Shown piece after piece: positions 52,840-60,288 of a DNA stretch of 64,000 nt (positions within the stretch are counted from its first letter, which is position 1; each line of letters opens with the position of its first letter). The position numbers were made by a program, and so were the translations under genes. The notes under the pieces were generated by a model. It saw only the letters and a program-made list of their open reading frames with translations. It searched no databases and was not told the origin of the DNA. Source of the DNA: Pseudomonadales bacterium (GTDB lineage: Bacteria > Pseudomonadota > Gammaproteobacteria > Pseudomonadales > Halieaceae); NCBI GenBank assembly GCA_024234735.1, contig JACKNV010000001.1, forward strand, positions 434,001 to 498,000, given 5' to 3'.

Positions 52840-54815
52840 GACTGCTCTCCCAGGCGCTGGTTGGGGCCGCGCAGGTGTTCTGGCAACAGGTGCTTGAAGG
52901 GCATCAACGCCGCTTGCCGGGTCTCCGGGTCCGCGCCCTCGAGGGTGGCCAGCACAGCCTCTATCTGCTCCTGGCGCAGGGCGGTTTGCGGGTTCTCTAT
53001 GTAGTCCCGCGCGCCGTAGCCGCGCCAGCCGGGTGGTATCTCCATGCGCATGATATCGAGCGGCTCGTAGCCGAGGTTGGGCAGGGTGGCCTTGGCGTCG
53101 GGCCAGACGGCGAGCGTCCGGCGCATCCAGTTCGCGTCGTCGCGGCGCGGAAAGTCTGCCCGGTAGTGGGCGCCGCGGCTTTCGGTGCGTTGCAGCGCGC
53201 CATAGGCCACGCACTGCGCCAGCTTCAGCATTCTTTGCAGGCGATAGGCGGCGACCAACTCGGGATTGGCCCCGGCGGCACTGCTGCGCAGGCTGATATT
53301 GCGGCTGCGCCGTTGCAGATCCTGCAAACTGCTCACCGCTTCCTCGAGACGCTCTGCATGGCGGAATATGCCTACCTTGGCGGTCATGGTCTCCTGCATC
53401 CTGCGGATCAGGTCGAAGGCGTTCTCGTCCCCGTGCCCATCGCTTATGGTCGCCAGGTGTCGAGCTTCGCGGCGACCGAAATCTTCCACCAGCGCGGTGG
53501 ACAGTGTCAGGGCGCCCTCCGGGGATTCGCAGAAGTCGGCGATGGCCTCGCCCACGATCATTCCGGCCACCACGGTTTCCGCCACCGAGTTGCCGCCCAG
53601 CCGGTTGAAGCCGTGCATGTCCCAGCAGGCGGCCTCGCCCACTGCGAACAGCCCTCGCAGTTGCGGGCTGTGGCCGTGGTGATCCGTGCGCACGCCACCC
53701 ATTGAATAGTGCTGCGCCGGGCGCACCGGTATCAGTTCGCGTACCGGGTCGACGCCGAGGAAGTACTGGCAGATTTCCTTTACCTCCCTCAGCTTGGTGT
53801 CGATATGCGCTGCCCCCAGCAGACGGATGTCCAGCCACAGGTGCTCGCCGAAGCGGGTTTTGGCGCCATGGCCCGCGGCGATGTGCTCTTCCATGCGCCT
53901 GGAAACCACGTCGCGGGAGGCAAGTTCCTTCTTCTCCGGCTCGTAGTCGGGCATGAAGCGGTGTTCCGCGCCATCCAGCAGCAGCCCACCATCGCCGCGA
54001 CAACCCTCAGTTACCAGAATGCCTGCGGGAAAGATGCCGGTGGGGTGGAACTGGATCGCCTCCATGTTGCCCAGCGCAGCCACGCCGGTTTCCAGGGCGA
54101 TGGCAGCCCCCATCCCCTCGTTGATGACGGCGTTGGTGGAGACCCGGTAGATACGGCCGAACCCGCCGGTGGCGATACAGGTCGCCCGGGCGACGTAGGC
54201 TACCAGTTCACCGCTCATCAGGTTGCGCACGATCGCGCCATGGCAGCGCCCGTCGGCGTGAATGAGCGCCAGCGCTTCCATGCGTTCGTGCACCGGAATA
54301 CCCGCGGCAATGGCCTGGTTGCTCATGGTGTAAAGCATCGCGTGGCCGGTACCGTCGGATACGTAGCAGGCCCGCCACTTCTGGGTACCGCCGAAGTTGC
54401 GGCTGGTGATCAACCCGTGGGCGGCATCCGCCTCGCGGATAGTCTGCTTCTTGCCGTCCACGGTAATTTCCCGTTCGCCGCGCTCCACCCTGTTCCAGGG
54501 AACACCCCAGGCCGCCAGTTCCCGGATGGCCTTGGGGGCGGTGTGGGCAAACATGCGCACCACCTCCTGGTCCGCACCCCAGTCGCTGCCGCGCACCGTA
54601 TCGGCAAAATGGATATCCTCGTTGTCTCCGGCTCCCCCGAGGCAGTTGCCGAGACTGGCCTGCATGCCGCCCTGGGCAGCGGCCGAGTGAGAGCGCTTGG
54701 CGGGTACCAGGCTCAGTACAATGACCTCCTGGCCGCGACGCCTGGCACCAATGGCTGCCCGCTGCCCGGCCAGGCCGCCGCCTATCACCAGTACATCGGT
54801 GTAGATGGTGTGCAT
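52836..54815 (-). CDS. frdA: Fumarate reductase/succinate dehydrogenase flavoprotein subunit
   Basis: The 659-residue subunit oxidises succinate or reduces fumarate. It has the FAD motif VIGGGLAG and the covalent FAD His at residue 43 (RSHSAAAQGG). The substrate block ITSRNFGGTQKWR and the active-site region PAQHYSMGGVRTDHHG follow. It is longer than E. coli SdhA (588) and close to type-B flavoproteins. GAGGA lies 4 bases before the ATG at 54815; the frame is open further to 54878. Encoded between the cytochrome b and iron-sulfur subunits with 7-base and overlapping junctions. Confidence 0.9.
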   Translation of the reverse strand: MHTIYTDVLVIGGGLAGQRAAIGARRRGQEVIVLSLVPAKRSHSAAAQGGMQASLGNCLGGAGDNEDIHFADTVRGSDWGADQEVVRMFAHTAPKAIRELAAWGVPWNRVERGEREITVDGKKQTIREADAAHGLITSRNFGGTQKWRACYVSDGTGHAMLYTMSNQAIAAGIPVHERMEALALIHADGRCHGAIVRNLMSGELVAYVARATCIATGGFGRIYRVSTNAVINEGMGAAIALETGVAALGNMEAIQFHPTGIFPAGILVTEGCRGDGGLLLDGAEHRFMPDYEPEKKELASRDVVSRRMEEHIAAGHGAKTRFGEHLWLDIRLLGAAHIDTKLREVKEICQYFLGVDPVRELIPVRPAQHYSMGGVRTDHHGHSPQLRGLFAVGEAACWDMHGFNRLGGNSVAETVVAGMIVGEAIADFCESPEGALTLSTALVEDFGRREARHLATISDGHGDENAFDLIRRMQETMTAKVGIFRHAERLEEAVSSLQDLQRRSRNISLRSSAAGANPELVAAYRLQRMLKLAQCVAYGALQRTESRGAHYRADFPRRDDANWMRRTLAVWPDAKATLPNLGYEPLDIMRMEIPPGWRGYGARDYIENPQTALRQEQIEAVLATLEGADPETRQAALMPFKHLLPEHLRGPNQRLGEQS

Positions 54816-54822
54816 ATCGTCC

Positions 54823-55548
54823 TCAGTCTCCCCGCTGTTCGCCGGCGCCCAGGTAGCGCTCGCCCACCCGGTCGGCATGGTCGTAGCCGATTTTCATATA
54901 GGTCACCAGGCTGGCGCTGCCCAGACACAGGAAGAAACCGATGATGCCCCACATGGCCAGTTTAAGGCGCCGCCTCACCTGTTGCGTCCGGGCCGCGGGT
55001 ATTGGTGCCCATTTCATCACCAGCCGGTAGACGCCGATCCCGGCATGCAGGTGCACACAGATGAGCAGGGGCGCGTAGAGCAGCCAGAAGCGGCCACTCC
55101 AGATGCGGTCGGAAGAGGCGTAGGGGCCGATGTTGTCGGGCTGCAGGAACACCAGCAGCACGTGGGTCGATGCGAGGAAGAACAGGGCGAAACCGGTCAC
55201 CATCTGGACGTACCACAGGGTGGTGTCGGTGTGACGCAGGCTGCCCATATGCCGGTGAAACTGCCGGTACTGGGCGGCGCTGCCGGGAAATTTACGCAGC
55301 GCCAGGATCGCGTGTATCGCGATCAGGAAAAAGATTCCGGCGGCGACAGCGGACACCAGCGCGGGATAGGCCTGCCCGAGAAGGTGCTCACCCTCGAACA
55401 TTTTGGTGACCCACAACATCGCGTCCTTGCCCAGCAATATACTGGACTCAAAGAACATATGGCCCCAGATGAACAGCACCAGCAGCAGGCCGCTGAGGCT
55501 CTGCAGCAGATCGGTCAGCGCGGACCCCGAGAGGCGTTTGCTCGACAT
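54823..55548 (-). CDS. frdC: Fumarate reductase/succinate dehydrogenase cytochrome b subunit (single, di-heme type)
   Basis: The 241-residue protein has five membrane segments and well-spaced histidines (FIWGHMFFESS, IAIHAILALRKF, STHVLLVF, CVHLHAGIGVYRLVMKW) as in the di-heme cytochrome b of Wolinella fumarate reductase. A single large anchor replaces the SdhC plus SdhD pair usual in this class. I use the ATG at 55548; the frame is open to 55626 and the ribosome site is weak. It is the first gene of the frdCAB operon, divergent from lipA across about 210 bases. Confidence 0.85.
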   Translation of the reverse strand: MSSKRLSGSALTDLLQSLSGLLLVLFIWGHMFFESSILLGKDAMLWVTKMFEGEHLLGQAYPALVSAVAAGIFFLIAIHAILALRKFPGSAAQYRQFHRHMGSLRHTDTTLWYVQMVTGFALFFLASTHVLLVFLQPDNIGPYASSDRIWSGRFWLLYAPLLICVHLHAGIGVYRLVMKWAPIPAARTQQVRRRLKLAMWGIIGFFLCLGSASLVTYMKIGYDHADRVGERYLGAGEQRGD

Positions 55549-55757
55549 TGGCAGCTTTGGCGTCTCCGGCGAATGGTTTAGCTGCGAAGCGGGCCGCTGG
55601 CGGCCCCCTGATTTGCAACTGATCATACTAGATCACCGGGACGCCCCCAACCTTGTTCTCGCTCAACAAATGCCCGGATGCGAACCCGATCGCAGGACGT
55701 GCCCGTCGCCAGGCCCTGGGTTACAATGCATTGTCGAAGGGTAAAGGTAGAGTGGCT

Positions 55758-56747
55758 ATGCCAGACGCAGAGCTCATTCCGGTGATCCAGGTCGCCAGCG
55801 GCGAGAAATTTGTCAACGACAGGGGCATGGTCGCGATCAAGGACGGCATCAAGGCCGGCAGGGGCTCCGGCCAGCGCCTGCCCAAACCCGACTGGCTGCG
55901 GGTGCGGGTGCGCGGCGGCGCCACCTACGAAAAGGTCCAGGACATCGTGCATGAACACCGCCTGGCCACTGTTTGCGAAGAGGCCAAGTGCCCGAATATG
56001 AGCGAGTGCTGGAGTGCCGGTACCGCCACTATCATGTTGATGGGTGATGTCTGCACCCGTGCCTGCCGTTTCTGCGCGGTGAACACGGGTAATCCCAGGG
56101 GCTGGCTGGACTCCATGGAGCCGGACAACACTGCCCGCTCGGTACAGTTGATGAGCCTGCGCTACGTGGTGCTGACCTCGGTCAACCGGGACGATCTGGC
56201 CGATGGGGGAGCCGGCCATTACGCCGCCTGCGTGCGCCGCGTAAAGGAAGTCAACCCGGATACCGCGGTGGAGGCCCTCACGCCGGATTTCCTCGGTGTG
56301 TTACAGGACGTGGAAACCGTGGTGGACTCCGGTATCGAGGTCTTCGCCCAGAACGTGGAGACCGTGCGGCGCCTCACCCACCCGGTACGAGACCCTCGCG
56401 CCAGCTACGAACAGACGCTGGAGGTGCTGGCGCACGCCAAGCGCTACCGTCCACAGGTACTCACCAAGACCAGCCTCATGCTGGGCCTGGGTGAAACCGA
56501 CGGGGAAATCACGGCGACCATGGACGATCTGCGCGCCGTGGGCGTCGATATCCTCACCCTCGGGCAGTATCTGCAGCCGACCGCGCACCACCATCCGATA
56601 GACCGCTGGGTCAGCCCCGCGCAGTTCGAGCAGTACCGCCAGTGGGGGCTGGAGCGGGGTTTCATGGAGGTGGTTTCCGGTGTCTTTGTGCGCTCCAGCT
56701 ATCGCGCCGAGCAAGTCCTGCAAAAAAACAACGTCGGCCTGGGCTAG
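55758..56747 (+). CDS. lipA: Lipoyl synthase
   Basis: The 329-residue radical SAM enzyme inserts two sulfurs into octanoyl groups on lipoyl domains. The radical SAM motif CTRACRFC gives C99, C103 and C106. The auxiliary cluster CEEAKCPNMSEC gives C73, C78 and C84, and the C-terminal R-S-S-Y Ser is present in FVRSSYRAEQ. The start is the ATG at 55758 (AAAGGTAGAG upstream); the frame extends to 55653. Length is normal. lipB is not adjacent. Its neighbour at 56760 follows after 12 bases. Confidence 0.95.
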   Translation: MPDAELIPVIQVASGEKFVNDRGMVAIKDGIKAGRGSGQRLPKPDWLRVRVRGGATYEKVQDIVHEHRLATVCEEAKCPNMSECWSAGTATIMLMGDVCTRACRFCAVNTGNPRGWLDSMEPDNTARSVQLMSLRYVVLTSVNRDDLADGGAGHYAACVRRVKEVNPDTAVEALTPDFLGVLQDVETVVDSGIEVFAQNVETVRRLTHPVRDPRASYEQTLEVLAHAKRYRPQVLTKTSLMLGLGETDGEITATMDDLRAVGVDILTLGQYLQPTAHHHPIDRWVSPAQFEQYRQWGLERGFMEVVSGVFVRSSYRAEQVLQKNNVGLG

Positions 56748-56759
56748 CGCCCTGCAGCA

Positions 56760-57668
56760 ATGTCCGTCAGTCTGCTGACCCGGCTCGATGGGGGTGAGGT
56801 CGACGGGGTCAGCATGGCCAATGTCAGCCTGCTGCGGCTGGATCTCACCGGCGGGAACGCGCCGGGCAACAAACACTTCAAACTGCGGCCTGTTTTCCAG
56901 GCGGCCCACCGCGAGGGTATCCACCGCCTGGTGTCCTTTGGCGGTCCCTGGTCCAATCATTTGCACGCGCTGGCCGCCCTGGGGCGTGAACAGGGCCTGC
57001 AGACGGTAGGCATCGTGCGCGCTGACGATGGCTGTGCGGATACTGCCATGCTGGCGGAGGCCAGGGCCTGGGGAATGCATATCGAACGGGTGAGCCGCAG
57101 TGAGTTCCGGTTACGCAATGAAGCCGACTATCTTGCGGCGGTGGCCGCACGCTTCGCACCCTGCAAAGTCATACCCGAGGGTGGGGCCGGCCCCGCCGGC
57201 GTGCGCGGCTGTGGCGATATCGCCACGTTGCTTCGCCAGGTGGCCCCCTGGGCCAGGCGCATCCTGCTGCCGGTGGGCACCGGCACGACGTTGGCCGGAG
57301 TGGTACGTGGCCTGGGAAGCGGCTGCGAGGTGATCGGAATCTCCGCGCTCCGGGGGGCGACGGACCTCGAGTCGCGCGTGCAACAGGCCCTGGCGGGGCG
57401 CGCCGTACAGGACGGTGGAATCGCGCGCTGGCAGATTCTGCACCAGGAACATTGCGGCGGATTTGCCCGGGTCACGGCACCGCTGCAGGCATTCATCCTG
57501 GCATTCGAGCGGGTCCACGGTGTGCCGCTGGACCCGGTCTACACGGCCAAGATGCTGTACGCGATTCACCGGCGGTTGCGCGCCGGGGAGTGGTCGGCAC
57601 AGCAGCCGCTGCTGGCTATTCACACCGGGGGGCTGCAGGGGCGGCGCGGTTTCGACTGGCTGGCCTGA
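56760..57668 (+). CDS. PLP-dependent ACC deaminase/D-cysteine desulfhydrase-like protein
   Basis: The 302-residue protein belongs to fold-type II PLP enzymes of the ACC deaminase/D-cysteine desulfhydrase group. GNKHFKLR holds the PLP Lys, FGGPWSNHLHALAA the Asn/Ser block that contacts PLP, and LPVGTGTTLAGVVRG the phosphate-binding loop. The order and length (about 300-330) fit. It is 12 bases after lipA and probably co-transcribed. Family members degrade D-cysteine or 1-aminocyclopropane-carboxylate; sequence alone does not decide which. Confidence 0.85.
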   Translation: MSVSLLTRLDGGEVDGVSMANVSLLRLDLTGGNAPGNKHFKLRPVFQAAHREGIHRLVSFGGPWSNHLHALAALGREQGLQTVGIVRADDGCADTAMLAEARAWGMHIERVSRSEFRLRNEADYLAAVAARFAPCKVIPEGGAGPAGVRGCGDIATLLRQVAPWARRILLPVGTGTTLAGVVRGLGSGCEVIGISALRGATDLESRVQQALAGRAVQDGGIARWQILHQEHCGGFARVTAPLQAFILAFERVHGVPLDPVYTAKMLYAIHRRLRAGEWSAQQPLLAIHTGGLQGRRGFDWLA

Positions 57669-57695
57669 AATCTGGCTACAGGGTGCCGGGCGCGC

Positions 57696-58436
57696 CTACA
57701 TTTTCGCCAGCAGGCTATCGGGTAGGTGTTTGAGCAGTTGCGCCACCAACGTCCAGGGCCAGGGGGGTACGTAGCGAAAGTGCACCTGTTTTTCAATGAG
57801 TTCCACCATGATCTGCGTACCTTTTTCCGCCGTGACCAGAAAGGGCCGGTTTGGCAGGGACCGGTTGAGTTCGGTGTCGATATAGCCCGGTGCCAGCTCG
57901 GTCACCACGATGGGCTCGCGTCGGGTTTCGATACGCACCGCCTCCAGGTAGCGGCTCAAGCCCGCCTTGGTCGCACTGTATATGCCGTTTCTTGGGAAAC
58001 CGCGCAGCGCGGCCACCGAGGAAATGCCCACCAGATGGCCGCCTCCCTGCTGGCGAAACAGTTCCACGGCGGCCTCGGCAGTGGCGATCGCCCCGCTGAG
58101 GTTGACATCTATGGTCTGGCGTATGAGATCGAAATGCCCCTTGCCGGCGGGTGTGGTAAAGGCGACGCCGGCATTGACCACCACGATGTCCAGGCCGCCC
58201 AACTGCCGGGCGCAGGCCTGCATGACTGGCCCTATGGTATCGAAGGCGGTGACATCGAGCACCTCGACAACGACCTCCGCTGCGCTGGCGGCCAGTTCCG
58301 CGGCCAGCCTGTCCAGGTCTTCGCGGCTGCGGCCGGTCAGGGCCAGGCGGTAGCCGCGGCGGGCAAACTGGTGTGCCAGATTGTTTCCCAGGCCGCGGGT
58401 GGCGCCGGTGATAAGTACCGCTTTACTCGTGGTCAT
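57696..58436 (-). CDS. Short-chain dehydrogenase/reductase
   Basis: The 246-residue SDR has TGATRGLG near residues 10-17, the Arg-containing ALTGRSRED that suits NADP(H), VNAGV, and catalytic Y153/K157 (YSATK). A C-terminal HFRYVPPWPWTLVAQLLKHLP may contact membrane. The frame stays open back to 58880, but GGAG lies 5 bases before the ATG at 58436 and the family starts there. It is divergent from nadK across 112 bases. Confidence 0.86.
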   Translation of the reverse strand: MTTSKAVLITGATRGLGNNLAHQFARRGYRLALTGRSREDLDRLAAELAASAAEVVVEVLDVTAFDTIGPVMQACARQLGGLDIVVVNAGVAFTTPAGKGHFDLIRQTIDVNLSGAIATAEAAVELFRQQGGGHLVGISSVAALRGFPRNGIYSATKAGLSRYLEAVRIETRREPIVVTELAPGYIDTELNRSLPNRPFLVTAEKGTQIMVELIEKQVHFRYVPPWPWTLVAQLLKHLPDSLLAKM

Positions 58437-58511
58437 GGCTGCTCCATATCCCGCAGTGGTCGAAGGTCGCGAATTCGCCGCCAGCACTGCGCTGGCCAGC
58501 GCTTTCGTGTT

Positions 58512-58517
58512 TATAAT
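58512..58517 (+). promoter_or_regulatory. Consensus -10 box (TATAAT) for nadK
   Basis: A perfect TATAAT lies 31 bases before the nadK start in the divergent SDR/nadK gap. No good -35 is seen 16-18 bases upstream. Confidence 0.4.
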
Positions 58518-58548
58518 ACCAGCCTTACCCAGGCGGGGCGCCATTGCA

Positions 58549-59433
58549 ATGCAGGGATCGTTCAAGAGAATCGGTTTGGTAGGCCGCAGCAAGCAGTCCG
58601 GCCTGCGCGAAGTGGTACAGGAGTTGCTCGCACTGCTGGAGGCGCGCGACCTGGAGGTCGTACTGGAGGACCGGCTGGGCGAGTTGGTGGAAGACGCCAG
58701 CCACCCACTGGCCAGCTGTGATGAAATCGGCCAGGAGGCCGATCTGGTTATCGTGGTGGGGGGCGACGGCAGCCTGCTCAGCGCGGCCCGGACCCTGGCC
58801 AAGTACGATACCCCGGTGCTGGGCGTAAACCGCGGCAGGCTGGGCTTTTTGACAGATATCGTCCCGAACGAGATCGCCATCCAGGTGCCCGCGGTGCTGG
58901 ATGGTCACTTCAAGCCGGAAAACCGCTTTCTACTGGATGCACAGGTGGAGCGCCAGGGCAAGGTCGTGGGTCGCGCGGATGCCCTGAACGACGTGGTGGT
59001 CAATTCCGGCACCTCGGCCCAGATGATAGAGTTCGAGCTGTATATCAACGACAGTTTCGTCTACCGCCAGCGGGCCGATGGCCTGATCGTGTCCACGCCC
59101 ACGGGCTCCACCGCCTATTCCCTGTCCGGAGGTGGCCCCATCATGCACCCGACCCTGGATGCGATCGTACTGGTACCGATGTTTCCCCACGCGCTGAGCA
59201 GCCGCCCCATCGTGGTCGAGGGCAACTCCGAAATTCGCGTGGAGATACTGGCGCGCAACCGCATCCACCCGCCGGTGACCTGCGACGGCCAGGTCAATAT
59301 GACTGCGCGTCCGGGCGACGCGGTTCACGTGCACAAGAAAGCCCACAGGCTGACCCTGCTGCATCCGCTGGGTCACAGCTTCTATGCAAGTTGTCGGGAC
59401 AAGCTGCGCTGGGGCGACGCGCTTGTCAACTGA
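58549..59433 (+). CDS. nadK: NAD kinase
   Basis: The 294-residue enzyme phosphorylates NAD to NADP and has the normal length. The motif GGDGS at residues 71-75 holds the catalytic Asp (D73). ALNDVVVNSG is the NE/D block, and DGLIVSTPTGSTAYSLSGGG and CDGQ complete the family pattern. I set the start at the ATG at 58549, as the open frame further upstream has no homology-like content. The next gene starts 3 bases after the stop, beginning the conserved run to pepN. Confidence 0.95.
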   Translation: MQGSFKRIGLVGRSKQSGLREVVQELLALLEARDLEVVLEDRLGELVEDASHPLASCDEIGQEADLVIVVGGDGSLLSAARTLAKYDTPVLGVNRGRLGFLTDIVPNEIAIQVPAVLDGHFKPENRFLLDAQVERQGKVVGRADALNDVVVNSGTSAQMIEFELYINDSFVYRQRADGLIVSTPTGSTAYSLSGGGPIMHPTLDAIVLVPMFPHALSSRPIVVEGNSEIRVEILARNRIHPPVTCDGQVNMTARPGDAVHVHKKAHRLTLLHPLGHSFYASCRDKLRWGDALVN

Positions 59434-59436
59434 GCG

Positions 59437-60288
59437 ATGACAGCACTCCATCACGCTCTCAGTGTCGACGTCGAGGAAGACCTGCTGCCGCTGAGCGCGC
59501 TGTTGCGCCAGCGCGGAATCGTGCACCGCGTCTTTGAGGAGGGCGGCCGCCAGGTGCTGGCGGTGGAACTGGCAACGCAGGTGGAACCTGTGAGGCACCT
59601 GTACCAGGTCTGGCGCGCTGGTGGCGTGCGGATCGAGCTTGGCGACAAAGGCCGGTCCGTGAGTAACCCGCTGCCGGTAAACTGGCGGGATGCGCCGGTG
59701 ACACTGGCGTTGATCGGACTTAGCGTGCTCGGCTTCGGGCTGTTCTATCTGCCGCTGCTAAATAGCTTCCTGCCGCTGTTTACGTTCTCGCCGTTCACGA
59801 TCGTGCAGGGAAGGCCGCTGTTTGGCACCCTGGACGGCGAATACTGGCGCCTGCTGACGCCGGCTTTCCTGCATTTTGGCTGGTTGCATATCGTGTTCAA
59901 CAGCCTGTGGTTGTGGGAGTTGGGGGGCAAGCTGGAGCGGGTAACGGGGCATTTGAACATGTTTGGCTTGTTCCTGGTTATCGCCGTGGTGTCCAATACC
60001 AGCCAGTACATGGTCAGCGGCCCCAGCCTGTTTGGCGGCATGTCCGGTGTGGTATACGGGCTACTGGGCTTCTCCTGGGTCGCCCCCCTGTTGCAACCGG
60101 CGTGGCGTATCCAGCCTTCACCCGCGATCATGCTGTTCATGGTGGGCTGGCTGCTCGCCTGCATGCTGGGCGTGGTGGAAGGGCTGGGTTTTGGCGCTAT
60201 CGCCAATGCCGCCCATCTCGGCGGGCTGCTTTGCGGGGCGGTACTGGGGGCGTTGTTCGGGCTGATATCGAGGGAGTGGGCACAGTGA
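59437..60288 (+). CDS. Rhomboid-family intramembrane serine protease
   Basis: The 283-residue protein has an N-terminal cytoplasmic domain of about 85 residues (VEEDLLPLSALLRQRGIVH) and six or seven membrane segments. The catalytic Ser is S203 in GGMSGVVYG and the His is H260 in AAHLGG, with LHFGWLHIVFN as the supporting block. It is like GlpG in layout. It follows nadK by 3 bases and overlaps the next gene as GTGA, so the three genes are translated together. It cleaves membrane proteins within the bilayer; substrates unknown. Confidence 0.9.
   Translation: MTALHHALSVDVEEDLLPLSALLRQRGIVHRVFEEGGRQVLAVELATQVEPVRHLYQVWRAGGVRIELGDKGRSVSNPLPVNWRDAPVTLALIGLSVLGFGLFYLPLLNSFLPLFTFSPFTIVQGRPLFGTLDGEYWRLLTPAFLHFGWLHIVFNSLWLWELGGKLERVTGHLNMFGLFLVIAVVSNTSQYMVSGPSLFGGMSGVVYGLLGFSWVAPLLQPAWRIQPSPAIMLFMVGWLLACMLGVVEGLGFGAIANAAHLGGLLCGAVLGALFGLISREWAQ

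Noticed and set aside
52840..54003. Long same-strand open frame continuing upstream of the iron-sulfur subunit gene
   Set aside because: Its translation upstream of 52839 is low-complexity Arg/Gly/Pro-rich and lies fully inside the flavoprotein gene in another frame. Only the part from the GTG at 52839 is FrdB.
53709..54944. 411-codon plus-strand open frame
   Set aside because: Antisense to the fumarate reductase flavoprotein gene, whose motifs are intact.
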